DNA of 64,000 nt from Chrysophaeum taylorii (lineage: Eukaryota; Sar; Pelagophyceae; Pelagomonadales; Pelagomonadaceae): the NCBI GenBank assembly GCA_029834535.1, contig JAQMWT010000589.1:1-64000 (forward strand). Direction: 5' to 3'. The notes below the pieces were generated by a model, which saw only the letters and a program-made list of their open reading frames with translations, searched no databases and was not told the DNA's origin. Shown piece after piece: positions 41,175 through 49,975 of the stretch (within the stretch, counting starts at the first letter, position 1; the number at the start of each line of letters is the position of its first letter). A program made the position numbers and the translations under genes.

Positions 41175-41648
41175 TCAGGTTAATGGCTGCGCGTTTTGCT
41201 GAACAAACTTGTTCTGTTTCCGAAGATCGAGAACCAAAGGGCGAATCCACGGGCGATCTGGTAGAACTCTTTGGAGTAGGTAGTTGTAGTATGCCAGTAG
41301 ATCCCTGTTTTCATGGTATCGCTTGAGTGGAAATGCGAGGGAACGAAGTTCGAGTTGCTTGTCGCGAGCGATGTTGTAGGTGAGACAAGGGAGCGCGGGT
41401 AAATTCGCTGCTATGTAGTGTATGGGAATATGTACATCTTTGTCTATGCGGCTCGTGACAGCGCTGAGCTTTGGCTCAGCTCGATCGTTGAACACAGTGG
41501 TCAGGTTCGTCTGGTTCCACTCGAGCATGCTCAGGATAGCGAGATGTCGGTCGTGCACTGGCTGAAGACAGAAAGCGAAGTCGATCTTAACATAGCCAAC
41601 TTGTGGATGATCTGGTAGGGGAACAACGATGTTACGTGTTAGCATCAT
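41175..41648 (-). CDS. Unrecognised ORF upstream of the methyltransferase in copia element 2
   Basis: 157 residues (LVLDLRKQNKFVQQN at the end) with no motif I can name. Its position, just before the C5-MTase ORF on the same strand, corresponds to the protease or protease-MTase linker in copia element 3. The element's sequence stops near its start. Confidence 0.35.
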   Translation of the reverse strand: MMLTRNIVVPLPDHPQVGYVKIDFAFCLQPVHDRHLAILSMLEWNQTNLTTVFNDRAEPKLSAVTSRIDKDVHIPIHYIAANLPALPCLTYNIARDKQLELRSLAFPLKRYHENRDLLAYYNYLLQRVLPDRPWIRPLVLDLRKQNKFVQQNAQPLT

Positions 41649-41661
41649 GTGTGAGGCACGT

Positions 41662-42204
41662 ACCTACGTCCGTCGGTTGGGCACGTGGCCTGATGGAATT
41701 TGATTCTCGGGCTCAAGATCGAGTACAGCGCGAAGCCACTGTCATCAACGAGCTCAGAAACAAAGAATCAATGGGATACATCACCACATCGGAGAGGATA
41801 GTCCTAATGAACAAAGAGCTCGGGCTGGCCGCGCGCGCCCAGAGCCGCCAGGGCACGTACAAGCTCGTCGAGATACTCTCAGCATGCACCAGCAGCAATG
41901 TCGACGTTATCCGTACCTCCGCGCCCGCTGCGTCTCCAACAGCTTTTGGTGTACTGGAGCACGACGCACCGAGAGAGAGCGTTTCGACAGGAGAACCCGA
42001 CCTCCACGACCCGGGGTAGTTGGTGCGCTTGGCGGTTTGGGCCAAAAAGCTACTTCCATGCGTCGCGCTCGATGAAGACGACTGGCCATCGCTTCCGCGA
42101 CGTGGCAAGAAACATGTGTGTGTAGCCTGGCTGGAAACGAAAGGCGATCTCGGGTGGACGTACGAAGGGAAAGTGAGCTGGGTGCCACCGTCACACGTGC
42201 GACC
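41662..42204 (+). pseudogene. Duplicate 5' fragment of the recombinase-linked methyltransferase gene
   Basis: About 543 bp, nearly identical to 45642-46184. It includes the start ATG region (gatggaatttgattctcggg) and the PWWP-like segment, and stops after cacacgtgcg. It is truncated, and a stop codon (tag, 42017-42019, where the full gene has tcg) closes its frame. It lies immediately left of the three-copy Helitron array, while the full gene lies immediately right of it. Confidence 0.8.
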
Positions 42205-42381
42205 ATTGTGCTCCTCTCGAGGGGGAACTAACGCAGAGCTAGATTTTAGGAGTGCATGCGAGCTAGTTAACTAATAAGTGTTTAAAAAGTCGACTGCTAC
42301 GAGGGTTTTGTTTCCTAACTACTAATCGACAGATCCTTACTACTAATCGACAGATGTTTGTCTGTTTGTTTGTTTGTTTGT
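42205..42381. other. Spacer with TCGACA cassette pieces
   Basis: Contains aaaaagtcgactgctacgagg and ctactaatcgacagatg followed by a short TTTG run. These are the edges of the cassette described at 9977-10160. No gene. Confidence 0.5.
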
Positions 42382-43335
42382 CCCCCGATTTAGGGTAAGG
42401 ATCATGTAGGCGCGCGAGCCAGACAGTGATCCTCCAAGCCGTCTACGGCGACCTCGCAGACTGTTTCCACGACCCGCGGCGGCTCTTTCAGCGCGCCATT
42501 CTCACGCCCCGTCGAAACGATGTTGTCGATGCTGACAACGCGCGCATGACCGCGGCCTTTTTTTCCCGGAGACGAGGCGTCGGAGTTCTTTTCGGCCGAC
42601 TAGGTTGGGTCGGAAGCCGACGCCGCGCTCTTTACAGTCGAGTTTTCGACTCCCTGACAACCAACGGCATGCTGACTTTGATCGCGAGCTTAAAGTCTTC
42701 GCAACCTCGACCCGTCGCACGGCCACTGCAACGGTACCAGATACATGATCGATCGTGTCGTTGTCACCGAGGCTCCTCCAACCTGTATCCCTTAAGGCCC
42801 GCCTACGCCAAACGATCAACAAGAGCCAGGGCCAGACGCCCCGCGAGGTCGGCGTCCTCTCGCCCAAGCCCGTCTTCTGTCATGTCCAGCTCTACGTGGC
42901 TCTCTGTCGATCGGCAACCCCGATGATTTGCTCTTCTGGGTCGACGATTCCACCCTACCCCACACGTGCTGCACAATACCGATAAGCCCCCTCACGGCGT
43001 CTACACGCGCACTGTAGGTGAACTTACTGGGACCAGGTGAACTTACTGGGGTTTGAGATTGGGACTAGGTGAATATAGTGACCAGGTGAACTAACTGGGA
43101 CCAGGTGAACTTACTGGGGGTTTTAGAGTAAACTCAAAGGTTAGCGGCGTGTGCGGATCAAAGCAGCCTAGATTGGCGGAGGCGAGAGCGACGAGCTCGA
43201 AGGAGTGGTGTGAGCACGAGTGGGTTTACGCCGAATTTGCTGGGGTTAGAGATTGGGACTAGGTGAACTTAACAGAAACAGGTGAACTTGCTGGGGTTAG
43301 AGATTGGGACTAGGTGAACTTACTGGCCTGCACTT
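42382..43335 (+). mobile_element. Helitron 3' end, copy 3
   Basis: First unit of a three-unit head-to-tail array. It has the Pif1 C-terminal blocks (FQRAILTPRRNDVVDADNA, TINKSQGQT, CHVQLYVALCRS) in shifted frames, then the gtgaacttactggg repeat series, and ends ggcctgcactt. Closest to copy 5 in the CGACGCCGCGC variant near 42620. Confidence 0.8.
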
Positions 43336-43369
43336 TCTGTTCTGTCTGTTTGTCTGTTTGTTTGTTTGT

Positions 43370-44330
43370 CCCTCGATTTAGGGTAAGGATCATGTAGGCC
43401 CGCGAGCCACACATTGATCCTCCAAGCCGTCTACGGCGACCTCGCAGACTATTTCCACGACCCGCGGCGGCCCTTTCAGCGCGCCATTCTCACGCCCCGT
43501 CGAAACGATGTTGTCGATGCTGACAACGCGCGCATGACCGCGGCCTTTTTTTCCCGGAGACGAGGCGTCGGAGTTCTTTTCGGCCGACTAGGTTGGGTCG
43601 GAAGACGACGCCTCGCTCTTTACAGTCGAGTTTTCAACTCCCTGACAACCAACGGCATGCTGACTTTGATCGCGAGCTTAAAGTCTTCGCAACCTCGACC
43701 CGTCGCACGGCCACTGCAACGGTACCAGATACATGATCGATCGTGTCGTTGTCACCGAGGCTCCTCCAACCTGTATCCCTTAAGGCCAAACGATCAACAA
43801 GAGCCAGGGCCAGACGCCCCGCGAGGTCGGCGTCCTCTTGGCGAAGCCCGTCTTCTGTCACGTCCAGCTCTACGTGGCTCTCTGTCGATCGGCAACCCCG
43901 AGGATATGCTCTTCTGAGTCGACGACTCCACCCTACCCCACACGTGCTGCGCAATACCGATAAGCCCCCTCCCGGCGTCTACACGCGCACTGTAGGTGAA
44001 CTTACTGGGACCAGGTGAACTTACTGGGGTTTGAGATTGGGACTAGGTGAATATAGTGACCAGGTGAGCTTACTGGGACCAGGTAAACTTACTGGGGGGT
44101 TTAGAGTAAACTCAAAGATTAGCGGCGTGTGCGGATCGAAGCAGCTTAGATTGGCGGAGGCGACAGCGACGAGCTCGAAGGAGTGGTGTGAGCACGAGTG
44201 GGTTTACGCCGAACTTACTGGGGTTAGAGATTGGGACTAGGTGAACTTACTGACCAGGTGAACTTACTGGGACCAGGTGAACTTACTGGGGTTAGAGATT
44301 GGGACTAGGTGAACTTACTGGCCTGCACTT
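43370..44330 (+). mobile_element. Helitron 3' end, copy 4
   Basis: Second unit of the array, same start and end. Compared with its neighbours it lacks a short piece between the NGT block and the TINKSQGQT block near 43785 (the cgcctacgc bases), changing the relation of the frames. It is separated from copy 3 by a short TCTG/TTTG run. Confidence 0.8.
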
Positions 44331-44375
44331 GTCCTAACTACTAATCGACAGATGTTTGTTTGTTTGTTTGTTTGT

Positions 44376-45391
44376 CCCTCGATTTAGGGTAAGGATCAGG
44401 TAGGCGCGAGAGTAAGGATCAGGTAGGCGCGAGAGCCAGACAGTGATCCTCCAAGCCGTCTACGGCGACCTCGCAGACTATTTCCACGACCCGCGGCGGC
44501 TCTTTCAGCGCGCCATTCTCACGCCCCGTCGAAACGATGTTGTCGATGCTGACAACGCGCGCATGACCGCGGCCTTTTTTTCCCGGAGACGAGGCGTCGG
44601 AGTTCTTTTCGGCCGACTAGGTTGGGTCGGAAGCCGACGCCGCGCTCTTTACAGTCGAGTTTTCGACTCCCTGACAACCAACGGCATGCTGACTTTGATC
44701 GCGAGCTTAATGTCTTCGCAACCTCGACCCGTCGCACGGCCACTGCAACGGTACCAGATACATGATCGATCGTGTCGTTGTCACCGAGGCTCCTCCAACC
44801 TGTATCCCTTAAGGCCCGCCTACGCCAAACGATCAACAAGAGCCAGGGCCAGACGCCCCGCGAGGTCGGCGTCCTCTTTCCCAAGCCCGTCTTCTGCCAC
44901 GTCCAGCTCTACGTGGCTCTCTGTCGATCGGCATCCCCGAGGAGATATACTCATCTGGGTCGACGACTCCACCCTACCCCACACGTGTTGCGCAATACCG
45001 ATAAGCCCCCTCCCGGCGTCTACACGCGCACTATAGGTGAGCTTACTGGGACCACGTGAACTTACTTGGGTTTGAGATTGGGACTAGGTGAACTGAGTGA
45101 CCAGGTGAAACTGGGACCAGGTGAACATACTGGGGTTTTTAGAGTAAAGGGTTTTTAGAGTAAACTCAAAGGTTGGCGGCGCGTGCGGATCAAAGCAGCT
45201 TAGATTGGCGGAGGCGAGAGCGACGAGCTCAAAGGAGTGGGTGTGAGCTAGGTGAACTTCCTGACCAGGTGAACTTATATGAAACTTACTGGGACCAGGT
45301 GAACTTACTGGGGTTATATGAAACTTACTGGGACCAGGTGAACTTACTGGGGTTAGAGATTGGGACTAGGTGAACTTACTGGCCTGCACTT
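44376..45391 (+). mobile_element. Helitron 3' end, copy 5
   Basis: Third unit of the array, preceded by the full ctactaatcgacagatg cassette edge with a (TTTG)n run. It shows a doubled gtaaggatcaggtaggcgcgagag start, as copy 1 also does, and an expanded 3' repeat series containing ttatatgaaacttactggg twice. It ends 250 bp before the methyltransferase gene copy. Confidence 0.8.
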
Positions 45392-45641
45392 GTATGTAGT
45401 TAAAGTGTTCTCGCGTCGAAGGAAATGGATACAGCGCTCTGGCCCCGCGCGGCCGAGTTGGTGCCCTCTCGCAGACATACTCACCCACGAGATGAGGTGC
45501 ATCGCGCGTGCCTTGGCAGGTTGAGCTCAGAAGTGTGTTTTCTTGCCGTCGTGCGAGATTGTCTTGATTGGCCGACACGCAGCGCACCATCCTCGTGCAC
45601 TTTTTTGGCGCTTTGTTCCTTCGTTCCCAGGGGGTCCATTA
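45392..45641. other. Unique spacer before the methyltransferase gene
   Basis: About 250 bp, not present upstream of the duplicate fragment at 41662. Likely promoter region of the gene; no specific element was recognised. Confidence 0.3.
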
Positions 45642-47875
45642 ACCTACGTCCGTCGGTTGGGCACGTGGCCTGATGGAATTTGATTCTCGGGCTCAAGATC
45701 GATTACAGCGCGAAGCCACTGTCATCAACGAGCTCAGAAACAAAGAATCAACGGGATACATCACCACATCGGAGAGGATCGTCCTAATGAACAAAGAGCT
45801 CGGGCTGGCCGCGCGCGCCCAGAGCCGCCAGGGCACGCACAAGCTCGTCGAGATACTCTCAGCATGCACCAGCAGCAATGTCGACGTTATCCGTACCTCC
45901 GCGCCCGCTGCGTCTCCAACAGCTTTTGGTGTACTGGAGCACGACGCACCGAGAGAGAGCGTTTCGACAGGAGAACCCGACCTCCACGACCCGGGGTCGT
46001 TGGTGCGCTTGGCGGTTTGGGCCAAAAAGCTACTTCCATGCGTCGCGCTCGATGAAGAAGACTGGCCATCGCTTCCGCGACGTGGCAAGAAACATGTGTG
46101 TGTAGCCTGGCTGGAAACGAAAGGCGATCTCGGGTTGACATACGAAGGGAAAGTGAGCTGGGTGCCACCATCACACGTGCGTCCCAATGATGTCGCCGGG
46201 GGAGGATCGCACGAACGATTGGAACCGTTTCGCCTATTTTGGTTTCGCGAGGTAGGAGTTCGCATGGTGCACGACATCTGGAAAAGCCTCACCCCGCACA
46301 CGCTGCTGGCAACGTGGAGTCATCCTCCTGAACTCGCAACGTCGTTGGACTTTGTGACCTGGGCCGTGTACACGCACCGTCTTGACATGCCGACGTCAAC
46401 GGCCTGGGACGCCGCCGTAAGCAAATTGCGGGTTTCGACGTCGTTATTCGCCCTTAAACAAGGGCTTGACGACCTCACGCAGTTTGCCCGTGCTCGCCGC
46501 GCCATCCGCGGTGTTACCGCCATCCGAACCGACTTCCCCGAGCCTTTGTGGCTTTGTGATTTGGAACACCCCACCCTGTCCTCGTCGGCGTTGGACGAGT
46601 CGTGGTGGTGTTCGTCGCAACGCCACAAGCCCTTGCGCGAAAGGGACTTTGCACTTCGCATGGTTCTGCTCGCCGAAGATACTCTCGGCGTTGGGCACAA
46701 AGACGCCCGGCGAAACATCTGCCTCTACGAGCAGTCCTTGGGCGTCAAAGCCGTCGTTTCGCAGTTGGCCAACATGGCACCATCGAGCCGCCCGAGGGTA
46801 CTTTTCAGCAACGCGTTGCAGTTGCGACCCGAAAGAAAAACGTGTCGTTGCACACCTAGCGTCTTCAGACGCGCCATCGGGTCGAACTCGTCGACAGGCT
46901 GTTCGCATAGCTGCCCCCACGGCATCTTCGCGTCCACCGGCACGGATAACGACCGACCAGATGACGACATACGCTGCCGCGCACGTTTCCTCACAGAACG
47001 TCCAGGATCTTTTCTCAACGCCGACGCGCATCTTGGAGCCACCAACATCGAAGGCGCGGTTGTGATCGTCAACGAGGTCCTGGCAGCCAAACCTTTGCCT
47101 CAAGGTGATGACTTGACCAAGGCGAGGAGCATAGTCGCGACCTGCAACCTCTTGCCCAAAGCATCTGCGAAACAAGGTCGAAGGCAACGGGTGTCATACA
47201 AAGCGCCGACCCCGGACCAAGCTGCTGCTCTTCTTGGAGTGCGGCTCAATGACGATGCCACCTCACCGACTTCTTGGATGAGGCAAGATCGAACTCCCGC
47301 AATGCAGAGCGAGATCGAGCACAAACTGCTCGGAAGATCGTTCTCCCCTGTGATGATCGAGGCTGCCATGTGCGACTGGCTCGACCCGAGTTCACCCGCG
47401 GCATTATGTCGAGGACGGCCGCGGCCCTTGTGGTCGTTGTTCTGCGGCATTGGCAACGAACTCCCTCCGCTGGCCGACGCCGGCGTGGCGCTCTCGCGCA
47501 TTTATGCCGTAGACAGCTCGGAGTATGCGCCCAGAACGTTCGGTGCGCCTGGTTCTTTGCATGACGCAACCTGGCCCATGTGTGCGGTACCTCGCAGCGC
47601 GCCAGGCTCAAAAATCTTTTCCCAGCGTCCCACTTGAACTTTCTGGTGACATCGGCGATCCATCGTGTCGCATCGACTGGAGTGATGACGCTATTGCTGA
47701 GCGCGTTGCGCATGAAGGCGTTCCGGTCATAATTGCAGGCTGGCCCTGCAATGGCAACGCAGGCGCGAACAGGAAGGCGCATGACCACGACCCACTGGAA
47801 AATGTGGAGAGCGCCACGCTGCTCGTGCTCGTCCGCATCGTCCACGCGGTGAAGCGGGTTCTCAACACGCTCTAA
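45642..47875 (+). CDS. C5-cytosine methyltransferase-like gene with a 55-nt intron, paired with a tyrosine recombinase
   Basis: The start ATG is at 45673; exons 45673-47542 and 47598-47875 give 715 residues. The intron (47543-47597) has donor gtgcgc and acceptor ctcgcag; removing it gives AVDSSEYAPRTFARQAQK and a typical C5-MTase order: motif I (LWSLFCGIGNELPPLADAG, about 586), the acidic motif II residue, GDI, then motif IV (VIIAGWPCNGNAGAN) with its cysteine. Residues 108-172 (LVRLAVWAKKLLP ... VSWVPPSHVRP) look like a PWWP-type chromatin reader. A Cys cluster (TCRCTPS, CSHSCPHG) precedes the catalytic part. Motifs VI-X are not evident after the stop, so the gene may be truncated or have further exons. 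It faces the recombinase gene across 2 kb. The domain call is from motifs only. Confidence 0.65.
47543..47597 (+). other. Spliceosomal intron, 55 nt
   Basis: gtgcgc donor and cgcag acceptor. Its removal brings motif II and motif IV into one frame (phase 1). The donor resembles that of the recombinase intron (gtgcgg). Confidence 0.65.
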
Positions 47876-48573
47876 GAGTTCTCGCCATATTCGAGGATCG
47901 ATGAGCATACGTCGAAAGAACTAGTCCCTTGCTTTAAAGCTGATTTGGGTGGAGTTTTTGGTGCTGGCGGCAGGGCGAAACAACACGAGGTGTGCCGCGG
48001 GGATTCACGCTGTCAGACAAGACACTTTTTTGAACTTACAAACGAGTGGAACCGTCGTGTGATAGCTACCATGCATCCAACGTCGCCTGGGTCAGAGAGA
48101 GAGTGGGGGGGGTGGAAGAGAGATAACGAGCTTCTCAAACAAAAGGAATTGGCCGCACAGGGGCACCGTCGATAAGCAGACTCTTCAAGATCACGCATCT
48201 TCGTGATCATTCTCATGATCCTGAAGAGCCCGGAGAACAGCAGTCGTGGCACCATTGGTATCAAAGACCAACGCAGACTCGCATTCAACGCGAGTGGCGA
48301 TGTCGTCGTGGAGATGGTCCACAAGGACATTTTTGTCCCAACGGAAGAGAATATCGAGTGCACGGGGTCGTTCATATTTCGCGATGAAAAATCTAAAGCA
48401 AACTTGACCTTGAAGCCCCCGAGGCGTCCTTCGGCCTTCGCGAGAAATGCTTTTACCCCATGCGGGGCGTGAACAACTACATAGTCACATCTGAAGCAGC
48501 TCAACTCGCCATTCCACTTGACGGCGTTCTCTTCGGGGTCTGCGCACAAAATGCACGTCAGTTGCCATAAACA
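47876..48573. other. Region with no confidently supported gene
   Basis: Short frames on both strands: plus 47945-48175 and minus 48013-48549. The plus frame (MHPTSPGSEREWGGWKRDN) could be a later exon of the methyltransferase gene, but no splice pair stood out. Nothing else was recognised. Confidence 0.3.
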
Positions 48574-49400
48574 TCAAAAGCGCTCACTGTGGTGGATCCC
48601 AGTCGACTTATCGTCCTCTATAACAAGAGGATTGTCGGCATTTGAGCCAACGAGCGCGCGGTCTTCTTCTTTCGCAGCGGCGTCAGCGTAGTCGTTTCCA
48701 GGGCCGTCGCCGCGGTCACCCACGTCATCAGTCTTCGAGATCAGGGCGTTGTCGACGTCTTCGTCGCTGCCGTCCTCAATCACAACAGGATGGTCGGCGC
48801 TAGCGCCGACAACCCCGTCTCTCGCTGCAAGGATGTCTGCTTTGTCAGCGGCACCGCGGTCATCGCCGTGCCCTACGGAGGCATCCAAGACCTCGAAGTC
48901 GTCGAAGTTTTCGCCGCCGTCGACCTCGTGATACTGCGCCGAGTATCACACGCCACCGATCGACTTTCTTTATTCCCACTTGCCTTTCGTGGAGGCGAAT
49001 CAGGATTGAAGTGCGCGATGTCGGACACTTCGGCCCGAAGCAAACGCCATCCTTGCACGAGTCCGAGGGGAATTGGGGAGTAGTCTCTGGCGGCCAACAA
49101 TCCTCGCCTTCGTTCAAGCTCGGCACAGCAAGGTTTGTCTTTGAGGTCCGCGGTCACACGATGCTTTGCACCTCTCTTCCGAGACCTCTTGAGCTTCTTC
49201 CGCGCCACTGGCTCCTCCCCTGGCTCCTCCTCCGCTGGCTCCTCCGCTGACTCCTCCGCTGGCGCCAAAACGGCCGAAGGAGGGTCGACACGACCCCCCT
49301 CGCCTTCGGGTGTCGATGATGGCTCGTTGCCCCGGCGCGCTTTTGCGCTACCTCTCGTAACCATGTGCATCTTGCTCATCACGCTTCGTCGCACTAACAA
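48574..49400 (-). CDS. Unrecognised gene with acidic repeats resembling SUMO-interacting motifs
   Basis: Two overlapping minus-strand frames. The first (49400-48873, 175 residues) has an Ala/Glu/Pro-rich stretch, a basic patch (RKKLKRSRKRGAKHR) suggestive of nuclear import, and LLAARDYSPIPLGLVQGW. The second (48888-48574, 104 residues) has a duplicated unit: VGASADHPVVIEDG and VGSNADNPLVIEDD. Hydrophobic V/I/L triplets followed by acidic residues are the pattern of SUMO-interacting motifs. The frames may be joined by an intron that could not be placed with confidence. It lies between the methyltransferase and the recombinase and could be a third gene of that element. Confidence 0.35.
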
Positions 49401-49975
49401 TGAGTATTCAAATTATTTCGAGTCCCATGACAAAGATACATTGGATCTTGGAAACAAAAAAAAAAAGAAAAGAAGATAAAATAATTCTGCGCGATTTAAT
49501 GGGTGTTTAGATCTAGGACTCAATTTCCAACTCCGCGTCGACATGGCGGCCCGGAGGTCGACAGATTCTTTGTCGTCGAGGGTCCATCGCTCGACGGTCC
49601 ATCGCGCCGCGGTTTCCGCGGTCCGCCTACGACTGCTGAGGGTTCCGCTCCGCGCGCCCGCCCTGCGGTTGCAATTGTGATTTCGAGTCTTATGTATGCA
49701 CAGGTGAAAACTCGTTGGGGATCTAGGAGGACCGCAATTTGGAACAATGGCGCGTGACCCGTGTGGCTCGTGGCTACCTCGAGGCAAGGGCGATGGCTGC
49801 TGGGAGAAGAGAGGGCTCCCAAAGTCGCAACAGTGGCCGAGAGGATGGGAAGCAGCACCACGTTCGCAGGGCGCGCTACGCCAGAGGCAAGCTTTGCGCG
49901 AATTGGTTGTGTCGTCTGCCCGAAGACAAAATGCGGCGGTGAATCGTACAGCAGAGGAGTGGGTGTCTGGAGGGT
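49401..49975. other. Region without a supported gene, downstream of the recombinase
   Basis: Contains an A-rich run (aaaaaaaaaaagaaaagaag near 49460) and a short repeat (gacggtccatcg region near 49585-49610). Frames on both strands have no recognisable domain. Confidence 0.3.

Larger units (their letters stand above)
33600..41650 (-). mobile_element. Ty1/copia element 2 with C5-MTase, integrase, RT-RNase H and a 3' ORF
   Basis: Minus-strand order: unknown N-terminal part (41648-41175), C5-MTase (about 41130-40500 plus a long spacer), integrase (about 39120-38000), RT and RNase H (36686-34908), extra ORF with Cys pairs (34694-33909) and a coiled-coil ORF (33896-33651). A retroposon sits between integrase and RT. 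Gag and protease are not present at the 5' end, which stops at the duplicated fragment near 41660. Apart from the insertion there are few breaks, so it is probably the youngest LTR element here. Confidence 0.8.

Noticed and set aside
47523-47625. Alternative intron in the methyltransferase gene, 103 nt, gtatgc to cccag
   Set aside because: It also restores the frame but removes the conserved helix between motif II and GDI; the 55-nt intron keeps it.
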